Shown here in pieces: positions 28,519-38,069 of a stretch of 64,000 nucleotides of DNA. The stretch spans positions 434,001-498,000 of the forward strand of contig DUBM01000014.1 of assembly GCA_012960305.1 (NCBI GenBank), in the 5' to 3' direction. This DNA comes from Gammaproteobacteria bacterium. Its GTDB lineage: Bacteria > Pseudomonadota > Gammaproteobacteria > Pseudomonadales > Pseudohongiellaceae. The notes beneath the pieces were generated by a model, which did no database searches, was not told the origin of the DNA, and saw only the letters and a list, made by a program, of their open reading frames with translations. Numbering within the stretch: the first letter of the stretch is position 1; every line of letters begins with the position of its first letter. A program made the position numbers and the translations under genes.

Positions 28519-29907
28519 ATGACTACTCTCGCCTATACCACCTCTGAGACCTACAGCAATCACGTAAACCGACTTATAGAAGTTTATGAAAATGCCATCA
28601 ATGCTATCTCCACTAATAGCTGCGGACCCATCTCCCACATTGAATCTGTGTTAATACACAGCGGCCGCGCGGGTCACTATTTCGGCGACGATCGTAGTAT
28701 CCCTTTTCAAGCCTATGGGCATTTTTCTCATTGGTTGCCGGTCAATCAACCAGATCAATTTCTTCATATCCGCGCAGGTGAAAAACCTACTTATTTTCAG
28801 ATTATCCCCTCTGATTTTTGGTATGAGCAAAGCATTGATTTACCGGATTGGTGTGCTGAACAATTTCAACTCGTAACCTTAACTGCAGCCAATCAATTGC
28901 CCCGACATCTACAAGGCAAAGGAATTGCCTATTTGGGCGAACAACCAGGGCTGGGCGATTCATTGGGCATATCAGCTGATATGCTTAATCCCCAACCGCT
29001 GCTTCACTATCTTGACTTCAATCGCGCCTATAAAAATGAGTATGAGCTTGAGCAATTAAGAGCTGCAAACAAACTCGCGATGACTGGACATTCTGCTGCT
29101 CGGGAATGCTTTCTTAAAGGTGGTAATGAGTTTCAAATTCACATGGCCTATTTAAGTGCCTGCGAAATACTGGAGAACGAATGTCCATATACCAATATTG
29201 TCGCTTTAGATGAAAAATCTGCAATTCTTCATTACCAGCATAAACGTCGAGGCAGCAGAGCTGATAGTCGAGTACTGTTAATAGATGCAGGTTGCCGAGT
29301 GAATGGCTACGGTTCTGACGTAACTCGAACATCAGTCAGGCCTAACGTAAATTCACTTTTCCAACAGTTGCTAATAAAAATGGAACAGCTGGAGAAAGAC
29401 TTGGTCGGTTTGGTAAAACCACGCATGGACTATACCGAGCTTCATTCCTACACATTAAGGACAATTGCGGAGCTATTGGTTGATCTTGAAATTTGTAGCG
29501 GTAATGCTACTGAATTACTTGAGAGAGAAATCCCACAACTTTTTATGCCACACGGAGTTGGACATTTGTTGGGAGTGCAAGTTCATGACGTTGGCGGCCA
29601 TCAATCAGATCAAAATGGTGCTATCTTGCCACCCCCCCCACATTCTCCAGCCCTTAGAAATACTCGTGAGTTGAGGGAGTCAATGGTGTTCACCATCGAG
29701 CCTGGATTTTACTTTATTCCCCTATTGTTAGAGCCGGAAAGAAATGGAAGTCGTGCAGAGCTCTTCAATTGGTCACTGATTGATGAACTGTATTCCTGCG
29801 GGGGAATTCGTGTGGAGGATAATATTTGTGTGACTAATACTGGCGCTGAAAATTTAACCAGACAATTCGAAGTGGGTTCGCAAATTGACCTTAGGAAGAG
29901 AAATTGA
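28519..29907 (+). CDS. pepQ: Xaa-Pro dipeptidase
   Basis: Hydrolyses dipeptides with C-terminal Pro; cytoplasmic, two metal ions. About 462 residues from the ATG at 28519 (the ORF track begins at an upstream TTG). The N-terminal domain (about 1-165) contains HIESVLIHSGRAGHYFGDD and FKAYGHF-like PFQAYGHFSHWLP, which are PepQ-specific. The M24 domain supplies the metal ligands: the two Asp in LIDAGCRVNGYGSDVTRT, His in MPHGVGHLLGVQVHDVGG, and Glu in FTIEPGFYF and IRVEDNICVT. It is monocistronic and convergent with waaA. Confidence 0.95.
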   Translation: MTTLAYTTSETYSNHVNRLIEVYENAINAISTNSCGPISHIESVLIHSGRAGHYFGDDRSIPFQAYGHFSHWLPVNQPDQFLHIRAGEKPTYFQIIPSDFWYEQSIDLPDWCAEQFQLVTLTAANQLPRHLQGKGIAYLGEQPGLGDSLGISADMLNPQPLLHYLDFNRAYKNEYELEQLRAANKLAMTGHSAARECFLKGGNEFQIHMAYLSACEILENECPYTNIVALDEKSAILHYQHKRRGSRADSRVLLIDAGCRVNGYGSDVTRTSVRPNVNSLFQQLLIKMEQLEKDLVGLVKPRMDYTELHSYTLRTIAELLVDLEICSGNATELLEREIPQLFMPHGVGHLLGVQVHDVGGHQSDQNGAILPPPPHSPALRNTRELRESMVFTIEPGFYFIPLLLEPERNGSRAELFNWSLIDELYSCGGIRVEDNICVTNTGAENLTRQFEVGSQIDLRKRN

Positions 29908-29941
29908 TTCTAACTTGTATTAAGGGCGATTTTATAGCAAT

Positions 29942-31228
29942 TCAGCTTACTTTTTTAATGATATCCAATAATGCTGGCAAAGCATTCTGGTTTCTTTTCA
30001 CCACGGCTAAACCTTGATCCGCCATTAGTTTTTGCTTCTCAGGATTGGCCATCAACAGCTGGACTTGCATGGCAAGTTCGTCTTCATTTTGCACAGTTAC
30101 CAAAGCTCCAGCCTCTTCCAATAATTTACAAATAGTGGCGAAGTTAAATTGAGAAGGCCCCACCACTATTGGAATTCCTAGTGCCGCAGGCTCCAATACG
30201 TTCTGGCAACCGGTATCAACTAAACTGCCACCGACAAATGCAATTTTCGCGAGTCGGTAATAGCTAAGCATCTCGCCCATAGAATCGCCAATCAAGATTT
30301 GAATCGGTTCATCTGATGAATGAAAGCTTGCAGTTGTTGTACTTCGACGCTGTACAGAAAAATTACTCTTCTCACAGAGATTAGTTACTTCATCGAAGCG
30401 TTCCGGATGACGTGGAACGATGATAAGAAGTAATTCTGCAGAAGATTCCAAGCATTTTTTAAATGCATATAGGATTTTTTCCTCTTCTCCCAGCCTGGTG
30501 CTCGCCGCAATTAATATCGGTCGTCCAGACAGACTGATTTTTTCGAAAACCTCATCTTCATGCTCGGCTGCTTTATTGACATCAACGATGAATTTTAAAC
30601 TACCGGTAACTTCTACTCTTTCTGGGTTTGCACCGAGATCAATTAATCTAATGGCGTCGGCATCGGTCTGTGCTGCAATGAAATCAATTTTTCTCAACAT
30701 GCCTTTGGTCAGACTAGCGATCTTCCTATAATTGGCTGCAGATTTTTCTGAAAGCCTGGCATTGGCTAAAATTATCTTGACCGAACTAGAATGACAATAA
30801 TGAACTGTATTGGGCCACAGTTCAGTCTCCATCAATATCAGCATATTAGGGTTTAGCTTTTTTATGAATCGAGTCAGAGAACCAGGTAGGTCATAAGGCA
30901 TATAAGAATGAATAACAGAATTGCCGAACAGCACTCTTGAACGAACCGAACCCGTTGGAGTCATGCAGCTAACTACAATTTGAGTCCCTGAGTCTTGATT
31001 CAACAGCCCACGAACTAGGGGGCTCGCTGCCATGATCTCACCAACAGAGACCGCATGAATCCATATTGTACTTTTCTTAATGTCGAAATTAGCAGGTAGT
31101 GTAAATCCACCAAATCTTTCAGCGATACATTGTCGATACCCTGGTGATTTAAATGATCTCAGATAAAGGCGCAGGAGAATAAACGGTACCGAGAGATAGA
31201 GAAGAAAACTGTAGAGAAATCGTTGCAT
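29942..31228 (-). CDS. waaA: 3-deoxy-D-manno-octulosonic acid transferase
   Basis: Adds Kdo to lipid IVA at the cytoplasmic face of the inner membrane, the first step of LPS core synthesis. The 428 residues match the family length. A short N-terminal anchor (FLYSFLLYLSVPFILLRL) precedes GYRQCIAERFG and the motif IWIHAVSVGEIMAASPLV. The GT-B C-terminal half has LMETELWPN, PERVEVTGSLKF, IIVPRHPERFDEV and the nucleotide-binding GGSLVDTGCQNVLEPAALG. It is divergent from the FAD oxidoreductase gene (144 bases between starts) and belongs to the LPS block that extends to 45.4 kb. Confidence 0.95.
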   Translation of the reverse strand: MQRFLYSFLLYLSVPFILLRLYLRSFKSPGYRQCIAERFGGFTLPANFDIKKSTIWIHAVSVGEIMAASPLVRGLLNQDSGTQIVVSCMTPTGSVRSRVLFGNSVIHSYMPYDLPGSLTRFIKKLNPNMLILMETELWPNTVHYCHSSSVKIILANARLSEKSAANYRKIASLTKGMLRKIDFIAAQTDADAIRLIDLGANPERVEVTGSLKFIVDVNKAAEHEDEVFEKISLSGRPILIAASTRLGEEEKILYAFKKCLESSAELLLIIVPRHPERFDEVTNLCEKSNFSVQRRSTTTASFHSSDEPIQILIGDSMGEMLSYYRLAKIAFVGGSLVDTGCQNVLEPAALGIPIVVGPSQFNFATICKLLEEAGALVTVQNEDELAMQVQLLMANPEKQKLMADQGLAVVKRNQNALPALLDIIKKVS

Positions 31229-31372
31229 TTATTCGCCTATGTTGGAAAAGGTTTTGCTCGTTGGGAAATTCGTTTTGATGTCGATATACTCTACTTGCTC
31301 TTAGTCTTAAAGGGCATTCGTTAATTGGCCTAAGCTTGGTGACCAGCTTCAGGCAAAGAGTAAAGGTAACCA

Positions 31373-32587
31373 ATGACTCCAACCTATTCAACCGACATTG
31401 TCATCTTTGGTGGCGGCATTGCTGGGCTTTGGTTATTGAATCGACTGCGAAACCAAGGATTCGATGCGATTTTGTTCGAGTCTAATCAAATCGGTAGTGG
31501 CCAAACGATAGCCTCTCAGGGAATTATTCACGGCGGGCTCAAATATGCGCTAAACGGTGCATTAACCGGAGCGACGGAAGCCATTGCCGATATGCCGTCC
31601 CGCTGGCGCAATTGTTTGGCTGGATCTGGCGATGTCGACTTGCAGGGAACAGCCATTCTTAGTAATCATTACTATTTGTGGTCGGCTGCAGGATTACGAT
31701 CAAAACTAAAGACTTTTCTAGGCAGCAAAAGCCTGCGAGGAAAAGTCAATCCACTACAAAACAAAGAGTTCAGTAGCCTTTTCAGGAATTCGACGGTTCA
31801 AGGGAATCTCTACGAGCTACCGGACTTTGTGATTAACACCGATTCGCTACTGCAAGTACTTGCGCGCAACCAATTCGACCATCTTTTTAAATACGAAAAA
31901 GACGCCATCGAATTTAATCGTAACCAGTTAGGCGATATTGAGAGTGTGTCCATAATAAGTAATTTGCCTAACAGCACTTCCTCTGAAATTCAGATAGAGG
32001 CCCAGCAATTTATTTTTTGCGCCGGCGGAGGAAACGAAAAGTTAATTTCACAAGCAAATCTAAAAACCCCCAACACACAGCGCCGCCCACTAAAGATGGT
32101 ATGGATTAGAAATAACGACCTTCCCCCAGCTTATGTTCATTGCATCGGGGATAGCTTTAGCTTAACTCCAAGGCTCACAGTCACTACACATTACAATGAT
32201 GAGAATGATGTTGTTTGGTATCTAGGTGGAGAACTAGCCGAAAAGGGTGTGGAACGTTCTAATGAAGAACAAATTCAAGCAGCAAAGAACCAAACTGCCG
32301 AGTCATTCCCTTGGGTCGATTTTTCAAACGCTAGTTGGAACTGCATTTCTATAGATCGTTGTGAGGCTAAGATTGAAAATAGATTTAGACCTGACGATAC
32401 CTGCTTAATTGCAGAGGACAATGCAATAGCAGTCTGGCCAACAAAACTTACTCTCACTCCCTCCTTGGCCGATAAGATAGTAGAGCATCTCGCTAACAAC
32501 TCCATTGCCGCGAGGCCCACCAATGATAACTCGACACTTCGACAATATTTTGGTGAACCAAAGATTGCGGTTCCCTATTGGAACTAA
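31373..32587 (+). CDS. FAD-dependent oxidoreductase (DAO family)
   Basis: A 404-residue flavoprotein. The N-terminal Rossmann motif is DIVIFGGGIAGLWLLNRL, followed by the acidic residue LFES and the segment GSGQTIASQGIIHGGLKYAL, similar to glycerol-3-phosphate dehydrogenase and other DAO enzymes. FIFCAGGGNEKL is the second dinucleotide-binding motif. The substrate is unknown. The aldo/keto reductase gene begins 7 bases after its stop, so the two are coupled. In P. aeruginosa a similar FAD enzyme and aldo/keto reductase pair lies in the LPS region (from memory), which hints at a link with envelope sugar or lipid chemistry but does not prove it. Confidence 0.85.
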   Translation: MTPTYSTDIVIFGGGIAGLWLLNRLRNQGFDAILFESNQIGSGQTIASQGIIHGGLKYALNGALTGATEAIADMPSRWRNCLAGSGDVDLQGTAILSNHYYLWSAAGLRSKLKTFLGSKSLRGKVNPLQNKEFSSLFRNSTVQGNLYELPDFVINTDSLLQVLARNQFDHLFKYEKDAIEFNRNQLGDIESVSIISNLPNSTSSEIQIEAQQFIFCAGGGNEKLISQANLKTPNTQRRPLKMVWIRNNDLPPAYVHCIGDSFSLTPRLTVTTHYNDENDVVWYLGGELAEKGVERSNEEQIQAAKNQTAESFPWVDFSNASWNCISIDRCEAKIENRFRPDDTCLIAEDNAIAVWPTKLTLTPSLADKIVEHLANNSIAARPTNDNSTLRQYFGEPKIAVPYWN

Positions 32588-32593
32588 TTGATA

Positions 32594-33364
32594 ATGACCG
32601 TAGCAAGACGCGTATTAGGTCAAACAGGCATCAATATCTCATGCATCGGCTTGGGCACGACCAAATTTGGTCGTAATCAGGAAGTTAAATACCCAAGTGG
32701 TTTTTCGCTACCCGAGGACAAGGAAATTTCCGCTCTGTTAGACAGAGCTCAAAGCCTGGGAATAAATTTAATCGACACATCACCTGCTTATGGCAGTAGT
32801 GAACAACGGCTTGGGCGATTAATGCGCAATCGTGATGATTGGGTTATATGCACGAAGGTAGGCGAGGAGTTTCTTGGCGGAAAATCTTTCTATGATTTTT
32901 CTAGTGGGTATGTCCAAAAAAGTATTGAAAGAAGCCTGCGCGATATGCAAACCGATTATCTTGATGTCGTACTTGTACACTCTAATGGCAGGGACGCTCA
33001 CATTATCGATTCAACTGACTGTCTGCCTACGCTACTGAAACTCAAAGAAAAAGGACTGATCAAGGCAATAGGCATGTCCACTAAAACCGTCGATGGAGGG
33101 CTTAAAGCTGTTGAAGTTTCCGATGTGGTGATGGTCACTTACAATCCTTCCAGCACTGCAGATGAAGTGGTAATCAATCGAGCAGAAAAACTCGGAAAGG
33201 GCGTACTAATAAAAAAGGCGCTCAATAGTGGTCATGTTAACGATACCGCTATGAGCGTTGATGATTGTATTCGTTTTGCGCTACATCCGAACGGAGTATC
33301 CAGTGTCATTCTCGGCACCATCGATGAAGGTCATTTACGCCAGAACGCGGCCGCACTGCAATAA
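32594..33364 (+). CDS. Aldo/keto reductase
   Basis: About 256 residues from the ATG at 32594 (the ORF track begins two codons earlier at TTG). The N-terminus is RRVLGQTGINISCIGLGTTKFG. The catalytic tetrad of the superfamily is intact: Asp and Tyr in LIDTSPAYGSSEQRLG, Lys in VICTKVG, His in DVVLVHSNG. The C-terminal NADP-binding segment has RFALHPNGVSSVILGT. It is shorter than many members, with a compact end. It directly follows the FAD oxidoreductase gene and probably shares its transcript. The substrate cannot be assigned. Confidence 0.88.
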   Translation: MTVARRVLGQTGINISCIGLGTTKFGRNQEVKYPSGFSLPEDKEISALLDRAQSLGINLIDTSPAYGSSEQRLGRLMRNRDDWVICTKVGEEFLGGKSFYDFSSGYVQKSIERSLRDMQTDYLDVVLVHSNGRDAHIIDSTDCLPTLLKLKEKGLIKAIGMSTKTVDGGLKAVEVSDVVMVTYNPSSTADEVVINRAEKLGKGVLIKKALNSGHVNDTAMSVDDCIRFALHPNGVSSVILGTIDEGHLRQNAAALQ

Positions 33365-33828
33365 ATCTAAAAGAGCCAAAACGCAACACCCTATTCCTAC
33401 TCTTCGCAGCTTAAGGAAAGTCTTTCACTAAGTGTTTCTAATATGCGATTTCATTTTCTGTGATTGCCAATAAGTAATCCAATTATTTTATTTTGCTGCA
33501 ATTTTCTTATAATACAAAAATATTTTATAATTAATCAGGTTGTCGATGTTCGCACCAGGTCGCAGTGAATAAGTAATTATCAATTCATTCGGTTAGTAAC
33601 ATAACTTACAAAATCCTCAGCATGCACACAGGCATTTTGATACACGATAAAAAAATTGTTGACTGTATATAAGAAGAAGTTTCTCAGGAACTAAGTATTT
33701 TTTGAGGAAGAGCTACGCATTACCGGCCGAAGAATCCGCATAAGAAATTATAGCGTTTAATGCATTTTTTGGCATGACTTAGTTGACTATTGTCTTTCCA
33801 ATATCAAGAATATTTTATTCAATACCTT
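33365..33828. other. 464-base AT-rich intergenic region
   Basis: No supported gene. The 62-residue ORF at 33783 overlaps the 3' end of hldE and is not credible. The sequence is rich in A/T tracts (for example TTATAATACAAAAATATT near 33508) and holds no clear hairpin terminator for either flanking gene. Confidence 0.5.
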
Positions 33829-35259
33829 CTAGTCACTTACTGTTTTCATTTTTTCCATTATCGCTGATGTCGAACAGTCGTCTAGAAATTCGAGAGCCTG
33901 AACACTGCCACCATAGGATTCCACTAATTCTCCGCCAACTACTTGATCGATTGTGTAATCGCCGCCTTTGACTAGAATTTCTGGCTGAATGGCTTCGAGT
34001 AAAACTTCCGGCGTATCTTCAGCAAAACTAACTACCCAATCTACGGCCTCGAGACCTGCGAGGACAGCCATGCGTCTGTCTACGGGATTAATTGGGCGAC
34101 CCGCCCCTTTTAATCGAGTAACTGAATCATCATCATTGATTGCAACGACTAATCGATCGCCCAATTTCTTAGCTTCTGCTAAATAGCCAACGTGGCCAGC
34201 ATGAATAATGTCAAAACACCCATTGGTAAAGACAATTTTTTCTCCATGGGCTTTTGCATCCTGTACGGCAAAATGTAATTGTTTTGCACTCATCACGCCT
34301 CGACCTGAATTTTCTTCAATGAGAATAGCCCGTCGCATTTCTGGTCCGCTAATAGCCGCTGTACCTAATTTCCCGACAACGAGCCCACCTGCTAAATTAG
34401 CAATAGCAGTTGAATCGGCTAAATTTTCACCAGCGGCCAAGGCTGCAGCAAGAACGGATATGACTGTGTCTCCAGCACCCGTCACATCAAATACTTCCTG
34501 TGCTCTGGCCGGAAAATGTAATTCTGCTGAGTCAGGTCGAATTAAAGTCATACCGTATTCGCCTCGAGTGATCAACAAAGCTTGCAGGTCGAGGTCGGTC
34601 AATAATTTTAAGCCCCGAGCAAGCAATTCATCTTCATTAGCACAGTGGCCCACTACTTCTTCAAACTCGATGAGATTCGGAGTGATCAAAGTTGCGCCAC
34701 GGTATTTTTCAAAATTGGAGCCTTTCGGATCGACAACAATGGGAATATTACGCGCCCGGCCCAGAGCAATGATTTCTTCTATATCTTGCAAAGCACCTTT
34801 ATCATAATCAGATAGAACCAGTACTTGTGCTGAATCAATAAGGCCGGCAATTTTTCCTACCAGGCCATCAACATCTTTTTTATCGAATTTTTGTTCAAAG
34901 TCGAGACGGATAAGTTGTTGATGCTGACTAATAACTCGGAGTTTTGTAATCGTTGGTTTATCTTCAGACTGCAGAAATTCGCAATAGACTCCTGCCGCTT
35001 TTAGCCGCGAAGCTAACTCTTCTCCGGTGTCATCTTTTCCAACCAACCCAACCAGAGTGGCTGCGCTTCCCAGTGCTGCAATATTGAGAGCAACGTTGCC
35101 GGCACCACCGGGCCGGTCTTCTTTATTTTCGACTCGCACCACTGCTACAGGCGCCTCAGGAGACACACGAGATGCGGCTCCATGCCAATAGCGGTCCAGC
35201 ATCACATCGCCAACAACGAGAAGTTTGGCTTGCTGGAATGAAGGCATCTCAAGTTTCAT
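33829..35259 (-). CDS. hldE: Bifunctional heptose-7-phosphate kinase / heptose-1-phosphate adenylyltransferase
   Basis: Makes ADP-heptose for the LPS inner core, in the cytoplasm. The 476 residues carry two domains. Residues 1-~320 are a PfkB-type kinase: VVGDVMLDRYWHGAASRVSPEAPV, EDRPGGAGNVALN, and the active-site motif DVTGAGDTVISVLAA. Residues ~345-476 are a nucleotidyltransferase with FTNGCFDIIHAGHVGYL (the HxGH motif) and the end LVKGGDYTIDQVVGGE. Both active sites are intact. The products feed WaaC and WaaF encoded 9-11 kb away. It is divergent from the acyltransferase gene. Confidence 0.96.
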   Translation of the reverse strand: MKLEMPSFQQAKLLVVGDVMLDRYWHGAASRVSPEAPVAVVRVENKEDRPGGAGNVALNIAALGSAATLVGLVGKDDTGEELASRLKAAGVYCEFLQSEDKPTITKLRVISQHQQLIRLDFEQKFDKKDVDGLVGKIAGLIDSAQVLVLSDYDKGALQDIEEIIALGRARNIPIVVDPKGSNFEKYRGATLITPNLIEFEEVVGHCANEDELLARGLKLLTDLDLQALLITRGEYGMTLIRPDSAELHFPARAQEVFDVTGAGDTVISVLAAALAAGENLADSTAIANLAGGLVVGKLGTAAISGPEMRRAILIEENSGRGVMSAKQLHFAVQDAKAHGEKIVFTNGCFDIIHAGHVGYLAEAKKLGDRLVVAINDDDSVTRLKGAGRPINPVDRRMAVLAGLEAVDWVVSFAEDTPEVLLEAIQPEILVKGGDYTIDQVVGGELVESYGGSVQALEFLDDCSTSAIMEKMKTVSD

Positions 35260-35611
35260 GATTTTCTGCTCTATTAGTTCATTGTTTTGCTTCGATTGAC
35301 TATGCCATTAAAACCACTGGAGCAGCCGGGAATAGCCAAAAATCTAGGCCGAAGATAATACCACATGGGTGTCATACAGTCTTAAGGGCGCATAATTGCG
35401 CAAAAATGGAGATTTAAATATATTATGGGAAATATTTTTGCTTATTGCTCGGGTTTCATGCCCAAGGTGGATATTTATTCCTTTTTATAACCAATTTTCA
35501 AAGGCATTATGGGGAAATGAGAATGATTAGGACATTTGCTACACTACTCCATCTCTTAACAATGAGTTTAAAGCTAATTATTCATGCTCCGACGTCGATC
35601 TAGCTATTACC
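35260..35611. other. Intergenic region between hldE and lpxL-like gene
   Basis: About 350 bases between divergent genes, so it should hold both promoters. A short AT-rich segment (AAATATATTATGGGAAATATT, near 35416) could serve as a -10 region but no good -35 pairing was found. No gene is supported. Confidence 0.45.
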
Positions 35612-36541
35612 GTGCGTGACTCTACCCACACTAGCATCCCTCTTGGGCAATACAAAAGCCCCCGTTACTGGCCAACCTGGATAAACCTGGCAGTTATGTG
35701 GATTGCCGCCCATCTGCCTTACTTCCTGCAGATTAAAGCGGGGCAGTTATTGGGTATCCTCGCCTATTACTTCGCCAGAGATCGCCATCATGTTTGCGAG
35801 GTAAATCTGCGGCTTTGTTTTCCTGACCTGAACGAAAAAGCTTTAAAGCAATTGGTGAAGAAAACTTTCGAATCCAACGGCATCGGGCTTATCGAAATTT
35901 CCATAGCCTGGTACCGCAACCCAGAGGACTATAGAGAACGAGTAACAGTAGATGGCTTGGAGAACTTGAATAAAGCTCTAAGTCTTGGCCGTGGAGTTCT
36001 ACTGCTAGGGGCCCATTACAGTACTCTGGAACTCGGAGGATTCTTCTTAAGTCTTTATCATGAGATGGATGCTACCTATCGCCCAAACGATAATCCTTTG
36101 TTTCAAGCCGCAATGCTGAATGGGCGTACTCGCCATCACCGAGGTGTATTCGAACGGAGCGATGTACGCTCTGCCTTGCGAAGCTTAAGGACCGGAAGAA
36201 TACTTTGGTACGCCCCGGATCAAGACTACGGTGCAAAACACTCAGTGTTTGTCCCATTCTTCGGAGTACCCGCTGCAACGATTACGGCCACAAGTCGTTT
36301 TGCCCAGGTTAATAACTCTGCAGTGGTGCTTTTTAGTCATTATCGTAAAGAGGACAACTCAGGTTATCATCTTAACTTCAGCCCAATATTGGAAAACTAC
36401 CCAAGCGGCGATGACGTAGCAGATGCCACCAGAATAAATTTACTGATTGAAGAATCCATCCGCAAGCAACCTGATCAGTACTTATGGCTTCACAAGCGAT
36501 TTAAAACTCAAGCGGCAGGCAAATCCGCAAGACCTTACTAA
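35612..36541 (+). CDS. Lipid A lauroyl/myristoyl acyltransferase family (LpxL/HtrB-like)
   Basis: Adds a secondary acyl chain to lipid A at the inner membrane. The 309-residue protein has an N-terminal membrane segment (WINLAVMWIAAHLPYFLQI) and the catalytic HX4E motif in GAHYSTLELGGFFL. Further family motifs are TYRPNDNPLF, RTGRILWYAPDQDYG and the VFVPFFGVPAATITATSRFA segment. The length is typical of LpxL. Which acyl chain it uses cannot be read from sequence. The start is GTG at 35612. The polytopic membrane protein gene follows 17 bases downstream on the same strand. Confidence 0.88.
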   Translation: MRDSTHTSIPLGQYKSPRYWPTWINLAVMWIAAHLPYFLQIKAGQLLGILAYYFARDRHHVCEVNLRLCFPDLNEKALKQLVKKTFESNGIGLIEISIAWYRNPEDYRERVTVDGLENLNKALSLGRGVLLLGAHYSTLELGGFFLSLYHEMDATYRPNDNPLFQAAMLNGRTRHHRGVFERSDVRSALRSLRTGRILWYAPDQDYGAKHSVFVPFFGVPAATITATSRFAQVNNSAVVLFSHYRKEDNSGYHLNFSPILENYPSGDDVADATRINLLIEESIRKQPDQYLWLHKRFKTQAAGKSARPY

Positions 36542-36558
36542 AACTAACTAGGATTATC

Positions 36559-38064
36559 GTGTCTCAATTTAATTGGCGCCAACTAGATATACGAATTTAT
36601 GCGGTGTGTGCCAGCTTAATGATATCTCTGTTTACGATTTTTATTCCCGATACGCTTAATGATGATGCCTATGTATATATTCGGACGGCGGGTATAGCCC
36701 TCGATGACGGAATTGCCGCTGCCTTTCAACATTATTCCTGGGCCACATACTCTTTATTAATTGCCACTGTCAGTCAGGTCGGCCTAGACCTCTTCAGTGC
36801 AGCTTTTATAATTAACGGCCTCTTTTATGCTCTGTTGGTTTATGCCTTTGTCAGTATTATTTCTGAGATTGACAACTCGAGATTAACACTGACTTTTGCC
36901 GCTATCTGTGTTTTGGTTTATCCGCAGTTAAATGAGTATCGATATTTAATTATTCGCGATATAGGCTTTTGGGCTCTAACTCTTTTTTCAGTTTGGCTAT
37001 TTATTCGCCATAGAAAAACTCGAAAATTTAAATTTGCTTTTGGGTGTTGTTCTGTATTAATCCTTGCAGCTTTTTTCCGTGCAGAAGCCGCCGCTTTTTT
37101 ATTTCTTATCCCATTCACTGTGTTACTAGATAAACAGAAAAACAATAAAGCAAAAAAACAAATATTTGTGCACTTAATGGCAACCGCGATAGGCTTTTCT
37201 ATGATTGCGATATTGCTATTAGCGCTAATTGGGTTTGATATACCAAGCCTCTTTGTTGAGTTTGTTTCTGTATACGAACCCTTCGTTGCTAGCACTTTTA
37301 GCCCTAACGAACTTGAATTGTCTGCCCTCAGCACATTGCTGTTTGGGGAATATGCTGCAGCATATTCCGCAGAATACATCAGTATTTTTATGGCAACTGG
37401 TCTACTCGCGATACTCTTCGCAAATGTGTTCAATGCTATTGGTGGACCTTATTTCTTCGTTCTTGTCTATGGGGCGATTTTCAAGAAAATCAAAATTGAT
37501 CGCGATCTTGCTAATGCCGTATTGGGATACATATTAATAAATCTTGTAATCTTGTTTTTATTTCTTTTTATCACTCGATACTTAACTAGTCGTTATGCCA
37601 TGATGATCTGTTTACTAGTGGCATTAGCTGTACCTCTGATTCTTAGCGAACTCTACCGGCAGGCACTCGAAAAGAAACAGTCACTAGTAACGGCTGCATT
37701 GGTTTTATTTCTCAGCTATTGCGCCGCAGATGCATACTATAGCTTCGGTGATTCTAAGAGCTTTGTTTTTGATTCTATTGATTGGATAGCTGATAGTTCA
37801 GACAAATCGAGGCGAGTTATTACCAATAATCATGCTATCGCTTACTATTCAGGGCGAGTGGAAAATTATGATTCGGTATTAAAATTTCTTACCCAAGACC
37901 AATTATTAAATGCAGTTGAAGAAGATCTAATCGTAATTGAAATGAATCATGAAATGACTCGGCTGGTAGAAAGCGATTTGATCGCACCCAATCTAAAATT
38001 CGAAATCGCATTCCCTGATAACGAAGATCGGCGTGTATCTGTCTATAGCCGTATTCAACTTTAG
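36559..38064 (+). CDS. Polytopic inner-membrane protein, possible GT-C type glycosyltransferase
   Basis: A 501-residue protein with about ten or eleven hydrophobic helices (for example AFLFLIPFTVLL, MIAILLLALIGF, LINLVILFLFLFI). An acidic pair lies after the first helix (IPDTLNDDAYVYIRTAG), which is where GT-C glycosyltransferases such as ArnT and PMT carry their catalytic Asp. The C-terminal ~120 residues are a soluble tail (FVFDSIDWIADSSDKSRRV and following). I do not recognise the exact family. The LPS setting and the coupling to the acyltransferase gene 17 bases upstream suggest transfer of a sugar or modifier to LPS, but this is inference. Confidence 0.6.
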   Translation: MSQFNWRQLDIRIYAVCASLMISLFTIFIPDTLNDDAYVYIRTAGIALDDGIAAAFQHYSWATYSLLIATVSQVGLDLFSAAFIINGLFYALLVYAFVSIISEIDNSRLTLTFAAICVLVYPQLNEYRYLIIRDIGFWALTLFSVWLFIRHRKTRKFKFAFGCCSVLILAAFFRAEAAAFLFLIPFTVLLDKQKNNKAKKQIFVHLMATAIGFSMIAILLLALIGFDIPSLFVEFVSVYEPFVASTFSPNELELSALSTLLFGEYAAAYSAEYISIFMATGLLAILFANVFNAIGGPYFFVLVYGAIFKKIKIDRDLANAVLGYILINLVILFLFLFITRYLTSRYAMMICLLVALAVPLILSELYRQALEKKQSLVTAALVLFLSYCAADAYYSFGDSKSFVFDSIDWIADSSDKSRRVITNNHAIAYYSGRVENYDSVLKFLTQDQLLNAVEEDLIVIEMNHEMTRLVESDLIAPNLKFEIAFPDNEDRRVSVYSRIQL

Positions 38065-38069
38065 CAAAA

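Noticed and set aside
34208-34807. 199-residue plus-strand ORF
   Set aside because: It is antisense to hldE, Ser/Ala/Pro-rich shadow translation, and shows no family motif.
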